This document shows positions 1 through 5,342 of a DNA stretch of 7,052 nucleotides, one piece after another (position 1 is the first letter of the stretch; every line of letters begins with the position of its first letter). Under the pieces are notes generated by a model, which searched no databases, was not told the origin of the DNA, and saw only the letters and a program-made list of their open reading frames with translations. The DNA lies in contig JAEURM010000101.1 of assembly GCA_016789245.1 (NCBI GenBank), forward strand, positions 1 through 7,052, given 5' to 3'. A program made the translations under genes and the position numbers. The stretch is from Anaerolineales bacterium. Lineage in GTDB: Bacteria; Chloroflexota; Anaerolineae; Anaerolineales; UBA6663.

Positions 1-1312
1 CATCCGTTTCTCGCGCTTGTAGGTGCGGCGGCCCCCACCGTTCTGGCAACCACTCTGCCAACTTGGTAATTTCTGCCGGGACTAGGCCAAACGCTTTGCC
101 CGTTTCCCGCAGAGCGGAGCGCTCACGGAAACGGCTGATGGTGCCCACCATGGCCACGCGTTCATGGCCGTACGTATCAAACACAAAGCGGATGACGCGC
201 TCACGGCGGCGCGAGCATAAATCTGTATCAATATCCGGCGGCGTGGAGCGGGCCGGGTTGAGAAAACGCTCAAAATATAAATTGTGATAAATCGGGTCTG
301 GCGTGGTGATGCCGAGGCAGTGCGCCACTAAAGAGGATGACGCTGAACCGCGCGAGGCGGTAGGCACGCCGCTCCGCCGCGCGTAGCCCAAAATTTCTTG
401 CATGATGAGGAACAGCGGCGCGTAACCACGGGTTTCAATCACCTGTAATTCTTTTTCCAGCCGCGCGCCCACTTCACCGGCCACGCTTCCATACAAACGC
501 TCAGCGCCGGCCAGCGCCTTTTCATACAAAACACTTTGCGCGGTTTGCCCGCTAGGCAAATTCACTTGCGGATAATACGGCTGGCCCAGCGGCAGTTCTA
601 GCTGGCACCGCTCGGCAATTTCCAATGTAGCGGTGATGGCTTGCGGTACGGCGGCAAAGCGCGAATGAAACGCTTCGGGTGACAGAAAATGCGCGCCACG
701 TTGAACGGCGTCACTGGCCGTTAAAGTTTCGCGCGGCACATTCAACCGAATGGCCGTGACCGTGCATTGAAGCTCTTCATCTTCCGGCGCTAAGTAAAAC
801 ATGGGTGGCGCGGCGGCCAGCGGCACATTGAGTTTTTGAGCGAGTTGGATGCGTTCAATCTCATCAGTTGAGGGCAAGCCGAGATACAGCCGCTGGGGGA
901 AGAGCGTGCGCAAATGTGTGAGGGCGGTTTCATCATCACTCTCCACAAGGCACAGCAAACCTTCAGCGTTAGTAGAAAGCGTGGGCCACGGCACGGCGCG
1001 GGCCAGTGGGTCTTCCACGTGGAGTTGGCTGGCGAGGGCGCACAAGCTGGCCCAGCCGGTTTGGTTCAGTGCCAGCAAAGTTAAAGTGGCGGCTGAGGTT
1101 TCCATCAGCACATCCACATTCAAACCCAGCAGAGGCTTCACGCCCACCTCACGGCACGCCGTATAAAACTCCACCGCGCCGGTGAGCCATCTATCTGTAA
1201 GTGCCAAAGCGGGCAGGCCGTGGGTGCGCGCGGCGTTGGCCCACTCTTGCGGGGAGGGCAAGCCTTCTAGAAATGAGTAGTACGAGTGCGCGGCCAGCGG
1301 GGTATAGACCAT
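1..1312 (-). CDS. dnaE: DNA polymerase III alpha subunit family protein (DnaE/DnaE2-like), N-terminal 437 codons, cut by left window edge
   Basis: This is the N-terminal part of a C-family replicative or translesion DNA polymerase, which acts in the cytoplasm on DNA. The start is ATG at 1312; an in-frame TAG lies four codons upstream, so no longer start exists, and the frame stays open to base 2. Residues 1-70 are a PHP domain (AAHSYYSFLEG at 7-17, PALALTD at 34-40, GAVEFYTACREVGVKPLLG at 45-63). The polymerase core follows, with the loop SRGSASSSLVAHCLGI near 320-335, LYFERFLNP at 345-353, and PPDIDTD at 358-364, where D362 and D364 match the two metal-binding aspartates of the PDxDxDF family motif. 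The segment TISRFRERSALRETGKAFGL (391-410) resembles DnaE2/ImuC (ATVIRYRxRSAxRDVGKALGL type) more than DnaE1 (ITFGTMxAKAxIRDVGR). The PHP metal ligands look degraded: the first His of HxHS is Ala and the His of TDH is Arg. The rest, including the third catalytic Asp, lies outside the window, so the DnaE1/DnaE2 split is not settled. Confidence 0.88.
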   Translation of the reverse strand, partial: MVYTPLAAHSYYSFLEGLPSPQEWANAARTHGLPALALTDRWLTGAVEFYTACREVGVKPLLGLNVDVLMETSAATLTLLALNQTGWASLCALASQLHVEDPLARAVPWPTLSTNAEGLLCLVESDDETALTHLRTLFPQRLYLGLPSTDEIERIQLAQKLNVPLAAAPPMFYLAPEDEELQCTVTAIRLNVPRETLTASDAVQRGAHFLSPEAFHSRFAAVPQAITATLEIAERCQLELPLGQPYYPQVNLPSGQTAQSVLYEKALAGAERLYGSVAGEVGARLEKELQVIETRGYAPLFLIMQEILGYARRSGVPTASRGSASSSLVAHCLGITTPDPIYHNLYFERFLNPARSTPPDIDTDLCSRRRERVIRFVFDTYGHERVAMVGTISRFRERSALRETGKAFGLVPAEITKLAEWLPERWGPPHLQARETD

Positions 1313-1323
1313 ATGTGCTGACT

Positions 1324-1329
1324 ATTTTA
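1324..1329 (-). promoter_or_regulatory. Possible -10 box of the dnaE-like gene
   Basis: On the minus strand TAAAAT ends 11 bases before the ATG at 1312, which would give a leader of only a few bases. There is no convincing -35: at 15-18 bp spacing the hexamers are GTTTTA, GGTTTT, GGGTTT and AGGGTT, and they abut or overlap the left end of the repeat element at 1350. No Shine-Dalgarno sequence lies between this box and the start. Weak evidence; a single hexamer match. Confidence 0.3.
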
Positions 1330-1392
1330 CCGGAGGTGGGTAATTAAAACCCTGAGAGTGCGTCTGAAAAATAGTTTCAATTCCTGAAATAA

Positions 1393-1417
1393 GCACCCTG
1401 AGCCTGTCGAAGGGTGC
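1393..1417. repeat. Palindromic repeat unit 1, core TGAGCCTGTCGAAG
   Basis: GCACCC (1393-1398) pairs perfectly with GGGTGC (1412-1417) around the core. The unit is followed by GAACTCGG and eight T, so on the plus strand it also resembles an intrinsic terminator. It pairs in inverse orientation with the unit at 1445-1469, their 14-base cores differing at one position. Confidence 0.75.
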
Positions 1418-1444
1418 GAACTCGGCTTTTTTTTGACCAGTTCG

Positions 1445-1469
1445 GCATGCTTCGACAAGCTCAGCACGC
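1445..1469. repeat. Palindromic repeat unit 2, core CTTCGACAAGCTCA
   Basis: GCATGC (1445-1450) faces GCACGC (1464-1469), pairing at five of six positions around the core. Reverse-complemented, the core TGAGCTTGTCGAAG differs from unit 1 by one base. The outer hexamers differ between the units but each stays nearly self-complementary, which suggests that structure rather than sequence is kept in the outer stem. Confidence 0.7.
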
Positions 1470-1518
1470 CTTCCATGAATTTTCAGACGTACTCTTAGGG
1501 CTTGCGGCAACTGACCAT

Positions 1519-1527
1519 TGCTATAAT
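1519..1527 (+). promoter_or_regulatory. Extended -10 promoter of the MFS transporter gene
   Basis: TGCTATAAT is a perfect extended -10 (TGn plus consensus TATAAT at 1522-1527). No good -35 is present: at 17 bp spacing the hexamer is GGCTTG at 1499-1504, straddling the right end of the MITE-like element. An extended -10 can work with a poor -35. It predicts a start near 1534 and a leader of about 80 bases. This is the best promoter match I found. Confidence 0.55.
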
Positions 1528-1572
1528 TACCTCAACGCCCAAAACTCTGTTGAACCCAAACACACCTCACCT

Positions 1573-1588
1573 CGGCTGTTGCCAGCCG
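1573..1588 (+). other. Hairpin in the 5' leader of the MFS gene
   Basis: CGGCTG (1573-1578) and CAGCCG (1583-1588) form a perfect 6-bp stem with loop TTGC. CACAC at 1561-1565 could pair outside it with GTGTG at 1589-1593 across a bulge. It ends 28 bases before the transporter ATG and is followed by ATTTTATT, so it could be a weak attenuator or an mRNA-stabilising structure. No known riboswitch class is recognised. Confidence 0.35.
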
Positions 1589-1616
1589 GTGTGATTTTAT
1601 TCGCCGCCTAATTTCT

Positions 1617-2987
1617 ATGAACACTCCTGCCTCTGAAGAAAAACTTGATTTCAAGAAAATCATGCCGATTTTTGTGATTGTGCTGATTGACTTACTCGGC
1701 CTGACCATCATCATTCCGCTTTTGCCGTTGTACGCCACCTCCTTTGGTGCGGATGCGCTGACGATTGGCTTGCTGGGCGCGGCGTATCCGCTGATGCAAT
1801 TTATTGGCGCGCCGCTGTTGGGCCGCCTCTCGGATAGATATGGCCGCAAGCCGGTGTTGGTGGTAAGCCAAATTGGCACGCTGATTGGTTTTTTAGTGCT
1901 GGGCTTCGCCAACACGTTGTGGGCGCTGTTCCTCGCCCGCATCATTGATGGCTTATCCGGCGCAAACATTTCTACCGCGCAGGCCGCTATTGCCGATAGC
2001 ACCACTGAGAAAACGCGCACGCAGGGCTTGGGTTTGCTGGGCGCGGCGTTCGGCCTCGGCTTCATCATTGGCCCAATTATTGCGGTGATTGCGTTGGCGG
2101 TGAGCAACAACAATTATGCCGTGCCCGCGTTTGTGGCGGCCGGCTTCTCACTGATTTCTATTTTGCTGACGTGGTTCTGGTTGCCGGAAACGCTCTCCGC
2201 CGAGCGGCGCGGCGTGGCCAGCAGTCACAAACCGGCGTTCTCGTTCGGCGCGCTCTTTCAGGCGTTGGCGCACCCACAAGTGGGCTTACTGCTCATTCTC
2301 ATGTTTGCGCAACAAATTGCGTTTGGCGGTTATGAGCAATTGTTCTCGTTGTTCACGCTCAGCCGTTTGGGGCTGAACGCTTCTGGCAACGGCGTGATTT
2401 TTGTGTTTATTGGGCTGATTGTGGTGGCGGTGCAAGGCGGCCTGATTGGCCCGTGGAGCCGCCGCTTTGGAGATAGGCGCTTGGTGTACTTTGGTTTGGG
2501 CGCGCTGGCGGTGGGCTTGGCGCTCACTGCGCTTACGCCCGCCCAACCCGTGCCGTGGTACAGCCGCGCCGCGCTAGAAACGGAGTTGAGTGCGCGCGCC
2601 GTCACGGAAACTATCACCACGCCCACCGCGCTCCCCGCTGATAACGCTAACGGTTGGCTGGGCTTGGCGTGGATTTTGCTGGCATCCATTCCGGCTTCCA
2701 TCGGCGGCGGCATTTTGCAACCCAGCATCAACAGTTTGATTACCAAGCGCATTGAGCCGCAGGAAGTGGGTGGGATGTTGGGCATTTCCGCTTCACTGCT
2801 GAGCGGCGCGAATGCGCTAGCGCCGTTGTTGGGCGGCGCGATTTTTCAGTGGGTAGGCTCTACCGGGCCGTTTTTGATAGGCGGCGTGGTGCTGGCCCTT
2901 CTGCTGTTGGCCGCTTTGCAGATGATTAAGCCGGGCCGTGAGGAAACTGCGCCCGCCGGTTTAGCGCGTGGTGGGGGCGGGCATTAG
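1617..2987 (+). CDS. Major facilitator superfamily transporter, TetA-like DHA1 type, 12 membrane helices
   Basis: A 456-residue integral inner-membrane protein, probably a proton-coupled efflux carrier. Hydrophobic segments lie at roughly 14-36, 48-66, 78-96, 100-117, 137-160, 168-188, 222-247, 256-278, 288-306, 347-368, 385-410 and 416-437. The helix 2-3 loop carries the MFS motif A, GRLSDRYGRKP (69-79), with a relaxed second copy GPWSRRFGDRR (278-288). LARIIDGLSGAN (106-117) matches motif B, and GAAFGLGFIIGP (142-153) matches the antiporter motif C region. The opening DLLGLTIIIPLLP and motif A together are typical of the TetA/multidrug DHA1 group, but the substrate cannot be read from sequence and I do not claim tetracycline resistance. 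At 456 aa it is longer than the usual 400 or so; the extra length is mainly a loop of about 40 residues (307-346) between helices 9 and 10, on the outer face. The start is ATG at 1617 without a Shine-Dalgarno sequence; the C-terminal tail RGGGGH is glycine-rich. Confidence 0.92.
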   Translation: MNTPASEEKLDFKKIMPIFVIVLIDLLGLTIIIPLLPLYATSFGADALTIGLLGAAYPLMQFIGAPLLGRLSDRYGRKPVLVVSQIGTLIGFLVLGFANTLWALFLARIIDGLSGANISTAQAAIADSTTEKTRTQGLGLLGAAFGLGFIIGPIIAVIALAVSNNNYAVPAFVAAGFSLISILLTWFWLPETLSAERRGVASSHKPAFSFGALFQALAHPQVGLLLILMFAQQIAFGGYEQLFSLFTLSRLGLNASGNGVIFVFIGLIVVAVQGGLIGPWSRRFGDRRLVYFGLGALAVGLALTALTPAQPVPWYSRAALETELSARAVTETITTPTALPADNANGWLGLAWILLASIPASIGGGILQPSINSLITKRIEPQEVGGMLGISASLLSGANALAPLLGGAIFQWVGSTGPFLIGGVVLALLLLAALQMIKPGREETAPAGLARGGGGH

Positions 2988-2993
2988 GTTTAA

Positions 2994-3032
2994 TAAAGTT
3001 GACAGTCACCTTGAAGGTGACTGTCAACTTTA
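2994..3032. terminator. Long perfect hairpin after the MFS gene
   Basis: Arms 2995-3012 and 3014-3031 are perfectly complementary; with T2994-A3032 the inverted repeat is 19 bp. A realistic fold keeps about 16 bp with loop TTGAA. It begins 7 bases after the transporter stop and contains TTGACAGTCACC and its reverse complement. The tails are only ACTTTAAACGG (plus) and ACTTTATTAAACC (minus), so it is a poor classical Rho-independent terminator and may instead be a 3'-end stabiliser or a dispersed palindromic repeat. Confidence 0.6.
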
Positions 3033-3041
3033 AACGGAAAT

Positions 3042-3080
3042 AAAAAAGACCTTTAGGTTTCCGGCCTAAAGGTCTTTCTT
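3042..3080. terminator. Bidirectional Rho-independent terminator shared by ilvE and the MFS gene
   Basis: AAAGACCTTTAGG (3045-3057) and CCTAAAGGTCTTT (3065-3077) form a perfect 13-bp stem with loop TTTCCGG. Read on the minus strand, the stem is followed by TTTTTTATTT, a strong U-tract, and begins 13 bases after the ilvE stop. Read on the plus strand, the tail is TCTTTCTTGTTT, a usable terminator for transcripts that pass the first hairpin. Symmetry and placement between convergent stops support a two-way function. Confidence 0.88.
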
Positions 3081-3090
3081 GTTTACAGCG

Positions 3091-4164
3091 TTACGCCGTT
3101 TCTACTTTCATCGTCCAGCCGTAAGGGTCTGGGGTACGGCCGTATTGAATATCTGTGAGCGTTTGGAACAGGTGCGTGGCTACCGCGCCCGATTGGCCGT
3201 TGCCCACCATATACTCTTCTCCCTGATAGCCGAACTTGTTCACCGGCGCAATCACCGCCGCCGTGCCCATGCCAAAGGCTTCCGTAATCGCGCCGCTCTT
3301 AATATCTTTCAGAATGCGCGCCAACTCAATTTGCTCTTCAGAAATGGTGTAGCCCAAATCTGGCGCGAGTTGCAGGATGGACAAGCGCGTGATGCCGGGC
3401 AGGAATGTGCCGGTGAGGGCCGGCGTGATAATGTGCTTGCCATACGCAAAGGCAATGTTCATGGCGCCCACTTCTTCCACATACTTGCGCTCCACGCCAT
3501 CTAGCCACAGCACTTGTTGGTAGCCCATCGTCTTCGCTTCTTCAGACGCAATAAGGCTAGCCGCGTAGTTGCCGCCGGTTTTGGCTTCACCCGTGCCGCC
3601 CCGCACCGCACGCACGTATTTATCTGAAATGTAAACGGGCAGGGGATTGAAGCCCGTAGCAAAGTACGGCCCGACCGGGCTGAGGATGATGTAATGCAAG
3701 TAGGTGTGGCTGGCATGTACGCCCAACACCGGGTCAGTGGCAATCATGGTGGGGCGGATGTACAACGAAGCGCCGGGTTGCGTGGGCGTCCAGCCGTGCT
3801 CTAATTGCACTAGCTTGGCCATGGCCTCTACGTGAAATTCCGGCTCCACTTGTTGCATGCGCATGCGGTGCGCGGAACGGTTGAAGCGGGCGGCGTTTTC
3901 CCATGGGCGGAAGAGATTGAGATGACCATCTGGCCGGCGGTACGCTTTGGTGCCTTCAAAAATAGTTTGCGCGTAGTGAAAAACCACGGTGGCCGGGTCT
4001 AAACTAAAAGGCGCATACGGCTCAATCTTGGCGTCGTGCCAGCCTTTTTCATCAGAGTATCTTTGCGTAAACATTCGGTCAGTAAAGACTTGGCCGAAGC
4101 CCAATTTCTCAGGCACAGGGCGGCTGGGCGAGCCGTTTGGGATGGGTTGAATAGTAATGTTCAT
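3091..4164 (-). CDS. ilvE: Branched-chain amino acid aminotransferase (PLP fold-type IV)
   Basis: A 357-residue cytoplasmic enzyme that transfers the amino group between glutamate/2-oxoglutarate and the keto acids of leucine, isoleucine and valine, the last step of their synthesis. The length fits the roughly 355-residue group II BCATs. Diagnostic segments in order: FHYAQTIFEGTKAYRRPDG (62-80), RPWENAARFNRSAHRM (86-101), SLYIRPTMIATDPVLGV (133-149), and AKTGGNYAASL (194-204), in which K195 is the expected Schiff-base lysine. ERKYVEEVGAMNIAF follows (225-239; the EEVG-N motif near the cofactor), then LPGITRLSILQLA (255-267) and GAITEAFGMGTAAVIAPV (291-308). All family landmarks are present, so the enzyme should be active. 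The start is ATG at 4164; no Shine-Dalgarno sequence precedes it (GAGTTTTCT-ATG). It is a single-gene unit: its terminator follows immediately at 3077-3042, and the upstream neighbour is divergent. No leader peptide or T-box is visible in the 135 bases upstream. Confidence 0.96.
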   Translation of the reverse strand: MNITIQPIPNGSPSRPVPEKLGFGQVFTDRMFTQRYSDEKGWHDAKIEPYAPFSLDPATVVFHYAQTIFEGTKAYRRPDGHLNLFRPWENAARFNRSAHRMRMQQVEPEFHVEAMAKLVQLEHGWTPTQPGASLYIRPTMIATDPVLGVHASHTYLHYIILSPVGPYFATGFNPLPVYISDKYVRAVRGGTGEAKTGGNYAASLIASEEAKTMGYQQVLWLDGVERKYVEEVGAMNIAFAYGKHIITPALTGTFLPGITRLSILQLAPDLGYTISEEQIELARILKDIKSGAITEAFGMGTAAVIAPVNKFGYQGEEYMVGNGQSGAVATHLFQTLTDIQYGRTPDPYGWTMKVETA

Positions 4165-4199
4165 AGAAAACTCGGGCGAGAATGGTTGCGGCTAAGTTA

Positions 4200-4221
4200 C
4201 CACAAATGGCCGGAGTTGTGG
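4200..4221. promoter_or_regulatory. Possible operator dyad upstream of ilvE
   Basis: CCACAA (4200-4205) and TTGTGG (4216-4221) are perfect inverted half-sites separated by 10 bases. The dyad is centred about 46 bases upstream of the ilvE start, a plausible position for a dimeric regulator. Half-site size and spacing suit many helix-turn-helix proteins, but with one site and no matching consensus this could be chance. Confidence 0.25.
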
Positions 4222-4287
4222 GGAAGTGGGCGCGGCCTCAACCGGCGCCAGTGCGAGGCAACCGCGTAACCCAAGCCGCTTCTGCGC

Positions 4288-4293
4288 TAAAAT
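4288..4293 (+). promoter_or_regulatory. Possible -10 box giving a leaderless transcript of the 51-aa gene
   Basis: TAAAAT ends six bases before the ATG at 4300, so transcription would begin at or next to the start codon. No good -35 exists at 16-18 bp spacing (GTAACC, CGTAAC, GCGTAA). The same TAAAAT hexamer sits close to the dnaE start. Weak support from sequence alone. Confidence 0.3.
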
Positions 4294-4299
4294 GGCTGT

Positions 4300-4455
4300 A
4301 TGGGTGATGTGAACCTCAACGTTCCCAACGGCGATGTGAACATTCACGGTGATGTGGTGGGCCGTGACAAAATCACGGTGAACTACAACTTTAACTTGAA
4401 AGAGTGGGGAAACTTGGCGCAAGTAACAAAGAAAATAGAAAGCCAAAACGGGTGA
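4300..4455 (+). CDS. Small protein with GDVVGRDKI motif (51 aa)
   Basis: The frame runs ATG (4300) to TGA (4455); TAA at 4288-4290 is in frame upstream, so ATG 4300 is the only start. The N-terminal half is a repetitive, beta-prone GDVN pattern: MGDVNLNVPNGDVNIHGDVV, then GRDKITVNYNFN to residue 32. The C-terminal 19 residues (LKEWGNLAQVTKKIESQNG) look helical and basic. From recall, NxxGDVVGRDKIT-type segments recur in many otherwise unrelated bacterial proteins, often beside NB-ARC/NACHT, TIR, caspase-like or pentapeptide-repeat regions. Here the segment stands alone, with no signal peptide or membrane segment. The motif's recognisability in this frame is the main evidence that it is coding; the overlapping minus-strand frame has no recognisable content. 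It could be a true small protein or a remnant of a larger gene. Function unknown. The methyltransferase start lies 122 bases downstream on the same strand. Confidence 0.6.
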   Translation: MGDVNLNVPNGDVNIHGDVVGRDKITVNYNFNLKEWGNLAQVTKKIESQNG

Positions 4456-4508
4456 TGGTTGACAGCGGATTGTGGCTCGGATAAGTGGATGAATCGGATG
4501 CGCCGCCT

Positions 4509-4564
4509 CAATCACTCAATCACTAAATCACCAATTCTCTCAATCCTCCAATTCTCCAATTACC
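4509..4564 (+). repeat. Degenerate 8-bp tandem tract, CAATCACT/CAATTCTC type
   Basis: Seven consecutive octamers follow the pattern CAATCACT, CAATCACT, AAATCACC, AATTCTCT, CAATCCTC, CAATTCTC, CAATTACC. The top strand has no G across the tract, so an RNA copy would be almost unstructured. It ends 13 bases before the methyltransferase ATG and probably forms its 5' leader. No Shine-Dalgarno sequence is present. It could be simple slippage-grown sequence or an open ribosome-loading region. Confidence 0.65.
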
Positions 4565-4577
4565 CCTAACCAATAAC

Positions 4578-5342
4578 ATGTATTCCCTTCTTTCCCGCTA
4601 CTATGATTTAGAAAACGCCGAGTTCACTGAGGACTTGGAATTTTGGATTGAACTGGCCGAAGAACACGGCGGGCCGGTGCTGGAGTTGGGCTGTGGCACG
4701 GGGCGCGTGCTTCTGCAAATCGCGCGGCGCGGGCTGGCCATTACGGGCGTGGATAACTCACCGGAAATGCTGGCGCGGCTGGAGGAGAAATTACGGGCTA
4801 CATCTGCGTTGGGTAAGGGCGGCTGGCCAGCCGCCCCTACGCTCATCAATGCCGATATTCAATCCTTCTCACACAACACGCAATATGCCATAGCCTTGCT
4901 TCCCTTCAACACCTTTATGCACCTGCTTACGTTGGAAGCACAAGTGGCCGCGCTCACCAACATCCGCAAGCACTTGGCCGCTGGAGCGCCGCTGGTGTTA
5001 GATGTAGTGAACCCCGTGCAAGCCTACGCCGCCGAGGAGCAAGGCCTCACGCTGGAACGCAGTTTTGCGGATGGTGAGCGCACCGTGCAACAATTCTCGC
5101 AAATGCGGCTGGAACGCGCCGCGCAACTGGCCCATATCACGTGGCTGTATGATTCGGTTGGGCCGGGCGGTGATGTGCAACGCCTCACCGTGCCGCTCAC
5201 CCTGCGCTACACCTTCCCCGCCGAAATGCGCCTGCTGTTGGAAAAATGCGGGCTGACTCTAACGCACCTCTGGGGTGATTATGACCGCGCGCCTTTCAGT
5301 GATGATGCGCCGAGGATGATTGTGATGGCAACGGCCTCGTAG
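4578..5342 (+). CDS. Class I SAM-dependent methyltransferase
   Basis: A 254-residue soluble protein with the Rossmann-like methyltransferase fold. An N-terminal helix region (FWIELAEEHGGP, 22-33) precedes motif I, VLELGCGTGRV (34-44), the SAM-binding glycine loop. ITGVDNSPEML (55-65) ends strand 2 with acidic residue D59, expected to bind the ribose hydroxyls. LINADIQSF (89-97) follows, then ALLPFNTFMHLL (106-117, the motif IV region) and LVLDVVNP (139-146). The C-terminal part (LTVPLTLRYTFPAEMRLLLEKCGL, 203-226) is the beta-rich end found in many small-molecule methyltransferases; the substrate is unknown. Residues 79-88 are encoded by a palindromic repeat inserted between strands 2 and 3, and a second copy supplies the TAG stop. 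The ATG at 4578 lacks a Shine-Dalgarno sequence. pxpC begins 38 bases downstream on the same strand, so co-transcription is possible, but no functional link is evident. Confidence 0.9.
   Translation: MYSLLSRYYDLENAEFTEDLEFWIELAEEHGGPVLELGCGTGRVLLQIARRGLAITGVDNSPEMLARLEEKLRATSALGKGGWPAAPTLINADIQSFSHNTQYAIALLPFNTFMHLLTLEAQVAALTNIRKHLAAGAPLVLDVVNPVQAYAAEEQGLTLERSFADGERTVQQFSQMRLERAAQLAHITWLYDSVGPGGDVQRLTVPLTLRYTFPAEMRLLLEKCGLTLTHLWGDYDRAPFSDDAPRMIVMATAS
4813..4840. repeat. Palindromic repeat of the GTAGGGGCG...CGCCCCTAC family, inside the methyltransferase gene
   Basis: The two 14-base halves are complementary at 13 of 14 positions, and the central GGGCGGCTGGCCAGCCGCCC is a perfect 20-bp palindrome. 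The outer arms match the copy at 5339-5366, whereas the centre differs (GGCTGGCCAGCC here). It is translated in frame as GKGGWPAAPT at residues 79-88. Counting one more base on each side gives a 30-bp unit, a whole number of codons. Confidence 0.85.

Larger units (their letters stand above)
1350..1500. mobile_element. 151-bp MITE-like element: 21-bp terminal inverted repeats enclosing two inverted palindromic units
   Basis: The ends are 21-bp inverted repeats (1350-1370 and 1480-1500) that match at 19 of 21 positions, with consensus CCCTRAGAGTRCGTCTGAAA plus one more A. Inside lie two copies of a palindromic unit with core TGAGCYTGTCGAAG in opposite orientation, then GAACT (1418-1422) facing AGTTC (1439-1443), with a run of eight T at 1427-1434 at the centre. 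The whole element can therefore fold into one long imperfect hairpin. It encodes no plausible protein. I see no clear target-site duplication: the left flank ends TAATTAAAA and the right begins CTTGCGG. It fills about half of the divergent dnaE/transporter spacer. The structure is seen directly; mobility by a transposase acting in trans is inference. Confidence 0.75.

Noticed and set aside
849..1166. Plus-strand 105-aa frame
   Set aside because: It is antisense to the well-supported polymerase gene and has a low-complexity Ser/Arg composition typical of a shadow frame.
1393..1434. Hairpin plus T8 as a true intrinsic terminator
   Set aside because: It lies between two divergent starts with no gene ending into it, so the resemblance is best explained by the element's own structure.
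1417..1444. SOS-box-like CGAAC...GTTCG half-sites upstream of a DnaE2-like gene
   Set aside because: The half-sites are separated by about 17 bases, far from the 4-base spacing of the Gram-positive LexA box, and they are explained by the element's inverted repeat.
1322..1510. Minus-strand 62-aa frame across the repeat element
   Set aside because: It lies inside the foldback element, and its residues simply translate the palindromic cores; such frames are a known artefact of this kind of repeat.
1414..1611. Plus-strand 65-aa frame overlapping the element and the MFS promoter
   Set aside because: It translates the repeat core (LRQAQHAFHEF) and then promoter and leader sequence, with no recognisable protein content.
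1532..2113. Minus-strand 193-aa frame antisense to the MFS gene
   Set aside because: It mirrors membrane-helix codons and has no family features; the plus frame has clear MFS motifs.
4192..4515. Minus-strand 107-aa frame opposite the 51-aa gene
   Set aside because: It has no recognisable domain and is antisense to the motif-bearing plus frame; it is a shadow, although the region has no other large gene.
4509..4564. CRISPR-like array
   Set aside because: The units are only 8 bp, degenerate and contiguous, with no spacers.
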